Position numbers and translations under genes: made by a program | In this document: in pieces, positions 1 through 7,200 of the stretch | Layout of the letters: each line of letters opens with the position of its first letter | Position numbering within the stretch: position 1 is the stretch's first letter | Source of the DNA: Gammaproteobacteria bacterium | Lineage (GTDB): Bacteria > Pseudomonadota > Gammaproteobacteria > SZUA-229 | Direction: 5' to 3' | Assembly: GCA_026998145.1 (NCBI GenBank) | Contig: JALTRC010000012.1 | Location: forward strand, 1-15,183 | DNA: 15,183 bases | Notes under the pieces: generated by a model | Told to the model about the DNA's origin: nothing | Database searches by the model: none | The model's input: the letters and a program-made list of their open reading frames with translations, nothing else

Positions 1-443
1 GGATGGTCGTCATCACTGTCTGCATAAGCACTACTGATTAAACTTATAGAATTCACATCAGCAAATGGCCCCTGCCCCTCCTCAACCGCATAAAGCTGAA
101 GCCCGCTCAGGCTAACAATAAACAGCGTGGATAATAAGGCGACCACCATCCAGCCGCCCAGAGGGTTATGCCCGGTATAATGTTTTGGTGACAGCTTTAT
201 AAAATCCTTTGAATACTCAACCAGCTCTTCAGGCCTTACAACAAACTGCCTGAAACGGGCATATTTTGTACCCACACCCCCCCAGATAAGCCTGAAGCTG
301 ATCAGCCCCAAAACAATATAGCCTGAATAAATATGAATCGAACTGTCCTCTTCACCACTCAGATAACTGATTGTGAAAAACAACACCAGACTCCAGTGAA
401 AAACTCTCACCAATGGATCCCAGACTTTAATTTGATTCGTCAT
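1..443 (-). CDS. Cytochrome b561 family protein (Ni/Fe-hydrogenase b-type cytochrome-like), partial
   Basis: This is the first 147 codons of a gene whose 3' end lies beyond the left edge. The protein begins MTNQIKVWDPLVRVFHW, the usual opening of the small cytochrome b561/hydrogenase b-subunit family: integral membrane proteins that bind two b hemes and pass electrons between quinones and periplasmic or soluble carriers. Membrane segments are visible at about residues 15-29, 38-55 and 97-119. Conserved features are His16 in FHW, His37 before SGY, the R-W-G-x-x-G-x-xYARF stretch at 51-64, and HYTGHNPLGG at 88-97; His16 and His92 or His37 are plausible heme ligands. The ATG at 441-443 is preceded by GGAGG at a normal distance. 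It lies about 200 bases downstream of tRNA-Leu on the same strand but after a terminator, so it should have its own promoter. The specific electron partner cannot be told from the fragment. Confidence 0.85.
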   Translation of the reverse strand, partial: MTNQIKVWDPLVRVFHWSLVLFFTISYLSGEEDSSIHIYSGYIVLGLISFRLIWGGVGTKYARFRQFVVRPEELVEYSKDFIKLSPKHYTGHNPLGGWMVVALLSTLFIVSLSGLQLYAVEEGQGPFADVNSISLISSAYADSDDDH

Positions 444-505
444 CGCCTCTTCCTCCAATAATTATGAATAAAAAGATTATTGGGGATAAGCATCGCCATA
501 TCATC

Positions 506-545
506 GGACAAATGACCCAAAACAGCCATGACTGGACATATGTCC
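506..545. promoter_or_regulatory. Possible operator pair upstream of the cytochrome b561 gene
   Basis: Two related 12-mers lie in the leader: GGACAAATGACC at 506-517 and the perfect palindrome GGACATATGTCC at 534-545, 28 bp apart start to start. They sit 63 to 102 bp upstream of the cytochrome start codon. The repetition and dyad symmetry suggest a binding site for a dimeric regulator. No regulator is identified, and the motif does not match the FNR or CRP consensus. A weak promoter-like pair (TTGTCC, 17 bp, TATCCC on the minus strand) overlaps the proximal copy. Confidence 0.25.
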
Positions 546-592
546 TACAATACGCCCAGCCAATAAATCCTGTTTTTAGATATTGAGGCCAT

Positions 593-618
593 AAAAAAAG
601 CCCCAGGACAGGGGCTTT
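593..618 (-). terminator. Rho-independent terminator after tRNA-Leu
   Basis: The minus strand reads an 8-bp stem, AAAGCCCC pairing with GGGGCTTT around a 6-base loop, followed by a run of seven U. It ends the tpiA-secG-tRNA-Leu transcript about 28 bases beyond the tRNA 3' end. Confidence 0.85.
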
Positions 619-645
619 AATCAGAGGAATCATTAAACTTAAATA

Positions 646-730
646 TGGTACCGATGGCCGGAGTTGAACCGGCACGGCTTGCGCCACTACCCCCTCAAGA
701 TAGCGTGTCTACCAATTCCACCACATCGGT
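646..730 (-). tRNA. tRNA-Leu (anticodon GAG)
   Basis: The gene is 85 nt with an encoded CCA end (646-648) and discriminator A. The acceptor stem ACCGATG pairs with CATCGGT. The anticodon loop TTGAGGG lies between CTATC and GGTAG, giving anticodon GAG. The long variable arm (GGCGCAAGCC) is the class II hallmark of tRNA-Leu, and the T arm carries GGTTCAACTCC. The first base is A, not the common G, but its pairing partner is T, so the stem is complete. It follows the secG stop by 35 bases, the same linkage as secG-leuU in E. coli, and is probably processed from the tpiA-secG transcript. Confidence 0.95.
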
Positions 731-765
731 AAATTTTCAGCTGCCTTTTCGTAATCAAAAAGGGC

Positions 766-1140
766 TTATTCTGCGGGAGGCAGATCATTGCCTTTTTCAG
801 GCTCAGCTGGAATAACAGGAATATCAGCTGGAATATCTGCTTTTTGGGTTTCAACTTTAGCCGGCTCTGTTGTGCTGATAACAGACTCTACCGCACCACC
901 GGATACTTCACGATGGGAAGCCAGATAAGCCAGGCTTAAACTGCTGATAAAAAATGCAGTAGCTAGAATCGCTGTTGTGCGACTCAGAAAGTTAGCCGCG
1001 CCGCTGGCACCAAACACAGTTGCCGATGCACCACCGCCCAGGGCAGCACCTGCTTCTGCACCCTTGCCTCGCTGCAATAACACCAGGCCGATAATACTAA
1101 TCGACAGGAGTACATGTATCACTAATAGAATTGTTTCCAC
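766..1140 (-). CDS. secG: Preprotein translocase subunit SecG
   Basis: SecG is the small auxiliary subunit of the SecYEG protein-conducting channel in the inner membrane; it aids SecA-driven export. The 124-residue product has two membrane segments (about 3-22 and 54-74) joined by the conserved loop with LQRGKGAEAGAALGGGASATVFG at about 22-44 and the SANFLSRTT-like stretch (AANFLSRTTAILA, 48-60). A hydrophilic Pro/Glu-rich tail covers 80-124, a little long but typical of gammaproteobacteria. The start is GTG at 1138-1140; an AAGG overlapping the tpiA stop codon lies 9 bases upstream. Only 11 bases separate it from tpiA, so the two are cotranscribed and likely translationally coupled. Confidence 0.95.
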   Translation of the reverse strand: METILLVIHVLLSISIIGLVLLQRGKGAEAGAALGGGASATVFGASGAANFLSRTTAILATAFFISSLSLAYLASHREVSGGAVESVISTTEPAKVETQKADIPADIPVIPAEPEKGNDLPPAE

Positions 1141-1151
1141 TTTAATTTACC

Positions 1152-1904
1152 TTATTCAGCCGCGCTACAGATAGCCAGGAAATCCTCGGCTTTTAATGAA
1201 GCACCACCAATTAAACCACCATCAATATCAGCCTGTGAAATAAGCTCGGCTGCATTAGCCGGATTCATGCTACCGCCGTACAAAATACGCAAACCTTCAG
1301 CCACATCAGCATTCAAGGCCGCAATCTTGCCACGGATAAAGGCATGTACTTCCTGGGCCTGCTCAGGTGATGCGGTTTTACCGGTACCAATTGCCCATAC
1401 AGGCTCATAGGCGATAACCCCATCAGCCAGAGCCTCTACACCTTCCAGCGCAATGACCGCATCAATCTGACGAGAGCACACATCATTGGTAATCCCTTGC
1501 TCACGCTCTTGCAGCGTTTCACCAATACAGAAAATAGGTTTGATCCCATTACGACGAGCCGCTGCAAAGCGTTTGGCTACCAGCTCATCCGACTCACCAT
1601 ACAGGCTACGACGCTCAGAATGCCCCACAATAGCGTATTCACAACCCACATCCTTGAGCATTTCGCCGGAAATCTCACCGGTGAAAGCGCCCTTGTCCTG
1701 GTCACAGACATTCTGTGAACCCACCTTGATAGCCGTGTCTTCAACTGCACCTGACACACGAGGAATGTAAACAGCAGGCGGGCAGACAACCACTTCGGCT
1801 TTAGTTACCGAAGCCATACCGTCTTTAATGCCGGCAATTAATTCTTTAACGCTGCTGCTGGAACCATTCATTTTCCAGTTTCCTGCTACCATTGGCTGAC
1901 GCAT
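1152..1904 (-). CDS. tpiA: Triose-phosphate isomerase
   Basis: This cytosolic TIM-barrel enzyme interconverts dihydroxyacetone phosphate and glyceraldehyde 3-phosphate in glycolysis and gluconeogenesis. The 250-residue length is normal. Visible active-site residues are Asn9 and Lys11 (GNWKMNG), the electrophile His95 (VGHSERR) and the catalytic base Glu167 in AYEPVWAIGTGK, whose tail forms the flexible loop 6. The phosphate-binding YGGS (209-212) and IGGASL (232-237) motifs are also present. The ATG start has GGAG about 10 bases upstream. It is the first gene of tpiA-secG-tRNA-Leu, with a promoter visible at 1945-1973. Placement between glmM and secG matches the Pseudomonas-type arrangement; E. 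coli has tpiA elsewhere. Confidence 0.97.
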   Translation of the reverse strand: MRQPMVAGNWKMNGSSSSVKELIAGIKDGMASVTKAEVVVCPPAVYIPRVSGAVEDTAIKVGSQNVCDQDKGAFTGEISGEMLKDVGCEYAIVGHSERRSLYGESDELVAKRFAAARRNGIKPIFCIGETLQEREQGITNDVCSRQIDAVIALEGVEALADGVIAYEPVWAIGTGKTASPEQAQEVHAFIRGKIAALNADVAEGLRILYGGSMNPANAAELISQADIDGGLIGGASLKAEDFLAICSAAE

Positions 1905-1944
1905 CTGCTGAATACTCCGAAAATACTATTTTTAAAGGGGGCAC

Positions 1945-1973
1945 AGTTTAATCGGGCAGGCGACAAGTTTCAA
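1945..1973 (-). promoter_or_regulatory. Sigma-70-type promoter for tpiA-secG-tRNA-Leu
   Basis: The minus strand carries TTGAAA (1968-1973), exactly 17 bases, then TAAACT (1945-1950). The match is 5/6 at -35 and 4/6 at -10. Transcription would begin about 35 bases upstream of the tpiA start codon. It lies in the 156-base glmM-tpiA spacer, in which I see no clear glmM terminator, so some read-through from glmM is possible. Confidence 0.55.
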
Positions 1974-2060
1974 GCCAGGAGACCAGTGTATCGCGAAAAA
2001 CGGCCGTAAATTCACACAGTTATGAACATCTACTGGCAACTTGCCCCTGATAGCCACTCA

Positions 2061-3407
2061 TTAACCCGCATGAGCTACCGATTCAGCTACCGCATCGGCA
2101 ATATGCTGGGCATATTCATTCACCTGACGCTCATCCTCGCCTTCCACCATAACGCGGATTAATGGCTCAGTGCCCGATGCTCGCAATAATACCCGGCCTC
2201 TGCCTGCCAGCTTTTCCTCAATCGACTCAACAGCCGCCTGTACCTTAGGTTCCTGAGTCGGATCAGTTTTAACCGGCAGCGGCACATTAATCAGAATCTG
2301 CGGCATTTTCTCCATGCCTTCCAGCGCCTCAATCAATGATTTACCGGATTCGGCCAGATAAGCCATGACCTGCAAGGCAGACACAATACCATCACCGGTT
2401 GTGGTGCGATCCAGGCAGATAATATGTCCGGATGATTCACCGCCCAGCGCCCAGCCTTCATTTTTCAGACATTCCAGCACATAACGATCGCCCACGTTGG
2501 TTCGCACAAAATCCAGCCCCATATTTTTAATGGCCAGCTCCAGCCCCATATTACTCATCAGGGTGCCGGCAATGCCTTTCTGCTTATCGCTGGAGGCCAT
2601 ACGTGCTTTGGTGATGATGTATAAAATCTCATCCCCATCAATAATCTGGCCCTTGCTATCCACCATCATGACCCGATCCCCATCCCCATCAAAGGCAATG
2701 CCAATATCGGCGCGATTCTGTAACACGGCAGCCGCCAGATTATTGGGATGAGTAGAACCGCAGTTTTCATTAATATTCAGGCCATCCGGTTCCACTCCTA
2801 TGCTAACCACTTCTGCGCCCAGCTCGGCGAACACATTGGGGGCGATGTGGTAGGTGGCCCCATTGGCGCAATCCAGCACCACTTTTATGCCGGCAAAATT
2901 AGTACCGATGGGAATGGTGGCCTTACAGGCTTCAATATAACGCCCCTGGGCATCCTCGATACGCTCGGCCTTGCCCAGCTTTGCCGAATCTACGGTTTCC
3001 ATGGGCGATTCAAACATGGCTTCTATTTCATGCTCGATATCATCCGGTAATTTAGTGCCTTCAGATGAAAAGAATTTCAGCCCATTATCATAAAAAGGGT
3101 TATGGGATGCGCTAATCACAATGCCTGCCGAGGCGCGCAAGGTGCGGGTTAAATATGCAATACCCGGTGTGGGCATGGGGCCAATAATTTTTACATCCAC
3201 ACCAGCTGCCGACAGGCCAGCCTCCAGCGCTGCTTCAAACATATATCCCGAAATACGGGTATCCTTGCCAATTACCACCAGCTTATTACCGTGCTTTGAC
3301 AATACCCGGCCAACGGCCCAACCCAGCTTTAACACAGACTCTGCTGTCATCTGCCCTGTGCCGACACGCCCCCGAATACCATCTGTACCAAAGTATTTTT
3401 TTGTCAT
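2061..3407 (-). CDS. glmM: Phosphoglucosamine mutase
   Basis: GlmM converts glucosamine 6-phosphate to glucosamine 1-phosphate, feeding UDP-GlcNAc synthesis for peptidoglycan and lipopolysaccharide. The 448-residue cytosolic protein belongs to the alpha-D-phosphohexomutase family. It opens with KYFGTDGIRG. The phosphorylated serine is Ser101 in ISASHNP, the Mg-binding loop is DGDGDR at 240-245 (Asp240, 242, 244), the sugar-binding loop is GGESSGH at 322-328, and the C-terminal phosphate-binding motif is RASGTEPLIRVM at 409-420. A GGAA lies about 9 bases before the ATG. It follows folP by 49 bases on the same strand; the folP-glmM pair is conserved across gammaproteobacteria and is presumably one transcript. 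Confidence 0.97.
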   Translation of the reverse strand: MTKKYFGTDGIRGRVGTGQMTAESVLKLGWAVGRVLSKHGNKLVVIGKDTRISGYMFEAALEAGLSAAGVDVKIIGPMPTPGIAYLTRTLRASAGIVISASHNPFYDNGLKFFSSEGTKLPDDIEHEIEAMFESPMETVDSAKLGKAERIEDAQGRYIEACKATIPIGTNFAGIKVVLDCANGATYHIAPNVFAELGAEVVSIGVEPDGLNINENCGSTHPNNLAAAVLQNRADIGIAFDGDGDRVMMVDSKGQIIDGDEILYIITKARMASSDKQKGIAGTLMSNMGLELAIKNMGLDFVRTNVGDRYVLECLKNEGWALGGESSGHIICLDRTTTGDGIVSALQVMAYLAESGKSLIEALEGMEKMPQILINVPLPVKTDPTQEPKVQAAVESIEEKLAGRGRVLLRASGTEPLIRVMVEGEDERQVNEYAQHIADAVAESVAHAG

Positions 3408-3456
3408 TATTTCGCTTCCATCTTATTGGTTTTTTTCAACTAAAAAGTATATGTGA

Positions 3457-4281
3457 TTATGGTGCACCCAGCATGGCCTGAGCAATTTTAAGGGCTTCTA
3501 TATTTTCCTTAACATCATGCACCCGAAAAATTTTTGCTCCCTTACTCAATGCCAGAACATTCGCCGCAGCCGTGGCCACCACCCTCTGCTCAGGTGGCTG
3601 CTGAATAATCTCTGCCAGCATATTCTTACGGGATACCCCAACCAGCAGGGGCTGATTTAAGGATAGAAATTCATGCAGATGCTTTAACAGGGAATAATTC
3701 TGGCTCACCGTTTTACCAAAACCGAAGCCTGGATCCAGAATAATATTCTGCGCGTCAATTCCTGCATCAAGACATGCATTCATACGCTGCTGTAAAAAAT
3801 TTTTAATATCCTCAACCACATCCTTATATTGGGGATTCTTCTGCATGGTGCGCGGTTGTCCCTGCATATGCATCAGGCAAACCGGCAGCTGATAACGGGC
3901 ACATATTTCTAAAGCCCCTTCAGCCTGCAATGCATTAACATCATTCACCATATCAGCCCCCGCCTCAATGGCTGCCTGCATCACCTGTGGCTTACTGGTA
4001 TCAATGGAGATGGCAATACTGGATGACTGGCGGATGGCCTCAATTACCGGTATCACCCGTTGCAACTCATCTTCAATTGTCACTTCCGTTGCACCCGGAC
4101 GAGTCGATTCCCCGCCCACATCGATAATCTGCGCCCCGGCATCCACCATTAACATGGCCTGATGAAAGGCCGACTCTGGCGAAACAAATAAGCCGCCATC
4201 AGAAAACGAATCCGGCGTGGTATTTAAAATACCCATCACAACCGGGCCGTGCTGATGAATGAGTTGTTGTATTTTATTCAT
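3457..4281 (-). CDS. folP: Dihydropteroate synthase
   Basis: FolP condenses p-aminobenzoate with 6-hydroxymethyl-dihydropterin pyrophosphate to form dihydropteroate in folate synthesis; it is the sulfonamide target. The 274-residue TIM barrel shows both family signatures: GILNTTPDSFSDGG (17-30) and DVGGESTRPGA (54-64). Pterin-site residues are visible: Asp94 in SIDTSKP, Asn113 in VNDVNA, Asp183 in DPGFGFGK and Lys219 in SRK. Arg253 and His255 in RVHDV bind the pyrophosphate. The canonical Ser/Thr/Pro loop residues look normal, with no insertion of the kind linked to sulfonamide resistance. No good Shine-Dalgarno precedes the ATG at 4279-4281, and the candidate promoter would leave a leader of only about 12 bases. 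Confidence 0.96.
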   Translation of the reverse strand: MNKIQQLIHQHGPVVMGILNTTPDSFSDGGLFVSPESAFHQAMLMVDAGAQIIDVGGESTRPGATEVTIEDELQRVIPVIEAIRQSSSIAISIDTSKPQVMQAAIEAGADMVNDVNALQAEGALEICARYQLPVCLMHMQGQPRTMQKNPQYKDVVEDIKNFLQQRMNACLDAGIDAQNIILDPGFGFGKTVSQNYSLLKHLHEFLSLNQPLLVGVSRKNMLAEIIQQPPEQRVVATAAANVLALSKGAKIFRVHDVKENIEALKIAQAMLGAP

Positions 4282-4299
4282 AGATCATCAGTCGTTAGT

Positions 4300-4327
4300 A
4301 TTATCGAAAATGCGGGCTGTTCAGCAA
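4300..4327 (-). promoter_or_regulatory. Candidate promoter for folP-glmM
   Basis: TTGCTG (minus strand, 4322-4327), a 16-base spacer and GATAAT (4300-4305) lie just downstream of the ftsH terminator and just upstream of folP. If active, the leader would be very short. Position and match are reasonable, but the claim rests only on consensus similarity. Confidence 0.4.
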
Positions 4328-4357
4328 GCAATACAGACATTTTTATATCCTGGAAAC

Positions 4358-4388
4358 AATAAAGCCCTGTCCTCACAAACAGGGCTTC
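4358..4388 (-). terminator. Rho-independent terminator after ftsH
   Basis: A 9-bp perfect stem (AAGCCCTGT at 4362-4370 with ACAGGGCTT at 4379-4387) with an 8-base loop is followed on the minus strand by the U-rich TTTATTGTTT. It lies about 23 bases after the ftsH stop and would separate ftsH from folP-glmM, at least in part. Confidence 0.75.
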
Positions 4389-4410
4389 ACCAAATGACCA
4401 TCAACAGGAA

Positions 4411-6339
4411 TTAATGCTGACTTGCAGGCCCTCCGATAGGGCCGTCTTTCTTATCCTGTTTTACCTCATCCGATGGCCCGGAAGTAGAATGGGAGGAACT
4501 ATCGGAATCATCCCAGTCTTTGGGTGGAGATACCGGCTCTCTGGCCATTAACTGATCAATCTGATCCGAATCAATGGTTTCATATTTAATCAGGGCTTCG
4601 GCCATGGCATGAAGAATATCTTCATTTTCTTTAAGCAGCCTTTCGGCACGCTGATAATTACGATCAATCACATCACGGATTTCTTCATCAATCACCCGCG
4701 CCGTATCATCTGCCACATTCTTATGCTGGGTCACCGAACGTCCCAGAAAAACTTCACCCTCATCTTCCGTATAGGCCAGTGGCCCCAGCTTTTCGGACAG
4801 GCCCCATTTGGTTACCATATTGCGGGCAATTTCAGTGGCGCGTTCAATATCATTAGAGGCACCTGTGGTGACATATTCCGGGCCGAAAATCAGCTCCTCG
4901 GCAATACGGCCACCAAACAGGCTGGAGATCTGGCTATCCAGACGACGTTTGCTAAAGCTGTAGCGATCCTCTTCCGGCAGGAACATGGTAACCCCAAGCG
5001 CCCGCCCTCGAGGAATAATACTGACCTTATATACCGGATCATGATCCGGCACCAGACGGCCGACAATGGCATGGCCCGCCTCATGATAAGCCGTGAGTTT
5101 TTTCTCATCATCGGACATCACCATGGACTTACGCTCGGAGCCCATCATAATCTTGTCCTTGGCTCGCTCAAAATGCTCCATGCGCACTTCCTTGCTGTTT
5201 TCACGGGCTGCAAACAGTGCCGCTTCATTCACCAGATTGGCCAGATCCGCGCCGGAAAATCCGGGCGTACCCCGGGCAATCAGAGAAGGCTTAACATCAG
5301 CTGCTGCCGGCACCTTTCGCATATGCACTTTCAGGATTTGCTCACGGCCACGCACATCCGGCAATGGCACAACCACCTGGCGATCAAAACGACCGGGGCG
5401 CATCAGTGCAGGGTCTAATACATCCGGGCGGTTAGTCGCGGCAATCACAATCACCCCTTCATTACCTTCAAAACCATCCATTTCCACCAGCAACTGGTTC
5501 AGTGTTTGCTCACGTTCATCATGACCACCACCGACACCGGCACCACGATGACGACCCACCGCATCGATTTCATCAATAAAAATAATACAGGGCGCATGCT
5601 TTTTAGCCTGCTCAAACATATCCCGCACACGGGAGGCACCCACACCCACAAACATTTCCACAAAATCGGAGCCGGAAATGGTAAAGAAAGGCACCTTGGC
5701 CTCACCGGCAATGGCCTTGGCCAGCAGAGTTTTACCGGTACCGGGCGAACCCACCATCAATACACCACGGGGAATCTGCCCGCCTAGCTTCTGGAATTTA
5801 CCGGGATCCCGTAAGAACTCAACCAGCTCGGCCACTTCTTCCTTGGCTTCTTCCACACCGGCCACATCCGCAAAGGTGGTTTTAATCTGATCTTCACCCA
5901 GCATGCGAGCCTTGCTCTTGCCAAAAGACATGGCGCCACGGCCACCGCCGCCCCCCTGCATCTGACGCATAAAGAAGACATAAATACCAATCAGCAGCAG
6001 GAACGGGAACCAGGAAATAAAGATATTCATTAATAAAGATGGCTGCTCAGGCGGCTTGGCCTGGATGGTCACCTTGTTTTCCAGCAAATCGCCAATCAAG
6101 GCCGTATTATCGGTTTCCGGACTATAGGTTTTAAAGGCCTGATTACTACGGGTTGTTCCCATAATTTCACGACCGGCAATGGTGACTTTATCGACCATGC
6201 CCTGCTTTACCTGATCGATAAAATCGGAATAGCTAATCTGGCTATTATGCGCAGCCTGTTGAGAGAAGTTACTGAAAACTGATAGCAGGATAACCGTAAT
6301 TACCCCCCACAGAATCAGGTTTTTAACCATGTCGTTCAA
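4411..6339 (-). CDS. ftsH: ATP-dependent zinc metalloprotease FtsH
   Basis: FtsH is the membrane-anchored AAA+ protease that degrades misfolded membrane proteins and regulators such as LpxC and sigma-32 in E. coli. The 642-residue protein has membrane segments at about 8-24 and 104-124 flanking a periplasmic domain. The AAA domain has Walker A GSPGTGKT (197-204), Walker B IIFIDE (252-257), and arginines Arg314 and Arg317 in the second region of homology. The zinc site is HEAGH (419-423) with Asp497 as the likely third ligand. The tail after residue 600 is hydrophilic, Ser/Asp-rich. The start is ambiguous: TTG at 6337-6339 has GAGG 7 bases upstream, while the ATG three codons later (MVKNLIL) fits family alignments but sits 14 or more bases from that site. 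Both forms are nearly identical. It follows rlmE on the same strand. Confidence 0.97.
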   Translation of the reverse strand: MNDMVKNLILWGVITVILLSVFSNFSQQAAHNSQISYSDFIDQVKQGMVDKVTIAGREIMGTTRSNQAFKTYSPETDNTALIGDLLENKVTIQAKPPEQPSLLMNIFISWFPFLLLIGIYVFFMRQMQGGGGGRGAMSFGKSKARMLGEDQIKTTFADVAGVEEAKEEVAELVEFLRDPGKFQKLGGQIPRGVLMVGSPGTGKTLLAKAIAGEAKVPFFTISGSDFVEMFVGVGASRVRDMFEQAKKHAPCIIFIDEIDAVGRHRGAGVGGGHDEREQTLNQLLVEMDGFEGNEGVIVIAATNRPDVLDPALMRPGRFDRQVVVPLPDVRGREQILKVHMRKVPAAADVKPSLIARGTPGFSGADLANLVNEAALFAARENSKEVRMEHFERAKDKIMMGSERKSMVMSDDEKKLTAYHEAGHAIVGRLVPDHDPVYKVSIIPRGRALGVTMFLPEEDRYSFSKRRLDSQISSLFGGRIAEELIFGPEYVTTGASNDIERATEIARNMVTKWGLSEKLGPLAYTEDEGEVFLGRSVTQHKNVADDTARVIDEEIRDVIDRNYQRAERLLKENEDILHAMAEALIKYETIDSDQIDQLMAREPVSPPKDWDDSDSSSHSTSGPSDEVKQDKKDGPIGGPASQH

Positions 6340-6371
6340 GGTGACACCTCAATAAATAAATCGATAAAACA

Positions 6372-6392
6372 CACGTTACTACAAGCAACGTG
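6372..6392. repeat. Small hairpin in the ftsH leader
   Basis: CACGTT (6372-6377) and AACGTG (6387-6392) form a 6-bp stem with a 9-base loop, about 33 bases upstream of the ftsH start. It has no U-tract and is not a terminator. A role in the leader is possible but unsupported. Confidence 0.3.
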
Positions 6393-6415
6393 AGAATAAA
6401 ACCCGCACACTTCAC

Positions 6416-6497
6416 CTCCCCCTTTGAAAAAGGGGGATAGAGGGGGATTAAAAGCCAGTTTCAATCTCCCCGGCCCCTCTTTTACAAAGAGGGGGAG
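6416..6497. repeat. Fold-back intergenic repeat between rlmE and ftsH
   Basis: This 82-bp stretch consists of two imperfect inverted arms, 6416-6449 and 6463-6497, each about 35 bp and built around C5-6/G5 runs, separated by 13 bases. The right arm reversed (CTCCCCCTCTTTG...) aligns with the left arm (CTCCCCCTTTG...) along its whole length and both end in GATT. Each arm is itself a small hairpin. It resembles the short palindromic intergenic repeats that occur in many copies in bacterial genomes. It accounts for most of the unusually long spacer between two genes normally close together. Copy number elsewhere cannot be seen from here. Confidence 0.65.
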
Positions 6498-6519
6498 CAT
6501 AACAGCAGATTGCTAAAAA

Positions 6520-7140
6520 TCAGCCTTTGAAACCTGTAGCCAGGGCATAAATCTCACGGCTACGGGCACGGGATGCTTTTGGCTTACGCATAACCAGACG
6601 GGAAAAATGCTCTCTAAGCTGTTTCTGATACTCGGTAAAGCCCTCGCCCTGGAACAGTTTGACTAGCAAACCGCCGCCAGGTTGCAGAACACTTTGCGCC
6701 ATATCCAGCGCCAGCTCGGCCATATACATGGCACGGGGAATATCAACAGCCTGCTGCCCACTCATATTGGGGGCCATATCGGAAATTACAAGATCCGGCT
6801 GATCTTTTCCCAGGGTATCCAGTAATTGCTGAAAAACTTCATCCTGTAAAAAGTCCCCCTGAATAAACTCCACGCCATCGATGGGATCCATGGGTAGAAT
6901 ATCCATCGCCAGTATGCGCCCGCGCCCTTTCAATTTACGGGCTACATATTGTGACCAGCCACCGGGCGCCGAGCCCAGGTCAACCACCGTCATACCCGGC
7001 TTGAGTAAATGATCTTTCTGGTCGATTTCTTCCAGTTTGTAAACAGCGCGGGACCGGTAGCCGTCCTGCTGCGAACGCCGCACATACTCATCGTCAAAAT
7101 GCTCTTTTAACCAGCCGCCGCTACTTTTACTTCTGGCCAT
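6520..7140 (-). CDS. rlmE: 23S rRNA (uridine-2'-O-)-methyltransferase RlmE
   Basis: RlmE (RrmJ/FtsJ) is the cytosolic S-adenosylmethionine-dependent enzyme that methylates the 2'-OH of U2552 in the 23S rRNA A loop, aiding late 50S assembly. The 206-residue product is normal in length. The SAM-binding motif I is DLGSAPGGW (54-62). The K-D-K-E catalytic set appears as Lys35 (RAVYKL), Asp121 (ISDMAPN), Lys161 (LLVKLFQG) and Glu196 (SREIY). The basic N-terminus (ARSKSSGGWLKEH) is typical. A short AGG precedes the ATG. It is divergent from yhbY with a 60-base gap and lies upstream of ftsH on the same strand, the conserved rlmE-ftsH order. Confidence 0.96.
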   Translation of the reverse strand: MARSKSSGGWLKEHFDDEYVRRSQQDGYRSRAVYKLEEIDQKDHLLKPGMTVVDLGSAPGGWSQYVARKLKGRGRILAMDILPMDPIDGVEFIQGDFLQDEVFQQLLDTLGKDQPDLVISDMAPNMSGQQAVDIPRAMYMAELALDMAQSVLQPGGGLLVKLFQGEGFTEYQKQLREHFSRLVMRKPKASRARSREIYALATGFKG

Positions 7141-7162
7141 TACGCCTGCGCACCTGTAATCA

Positions 7163-7171
7163 TGTTATAAT
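7163..7171 (+). promoter_or_regulatory. Extended -10 promoter for yhbY
   Basis: TGTTATAAT is a perfect extended -10 (TGn plus TATAAT at 7166-7171) without a convincing -35 element. Transcription would start near 7178, about 23 bases before the yhbY ATG. The same A/T-rich segment read on the other strand could serve rlmE, which starts only 23 bases away. Confidence 0.55.
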
Positions 7172-7200
7172 TCGCCGCCGTTTATTTGAGTTTACCCGCA

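Noticed and set aside
427..687. An open frame of 86 codons on the minus strand overlapping tRNA-Leu
   Set aside because: It starts inside the tRNA and crosses its terminator, ends in the cytochrome start region, and its product resembles no protein family I recognise.
2030..2050. GGCAA-C-TTGCC inverted repeat downstream of glmM as a terminator
   Set aside because: The stem is 5 bp with a one-base centre and no U-tract, so it cannot act as a rho-independent terminator.
4609..5524. Long plus-strand open frames opposite ftsH
   Set aside because: They are antisense shadows of a conserved gene, with His/Arg/Thr-rich products lacking domains.
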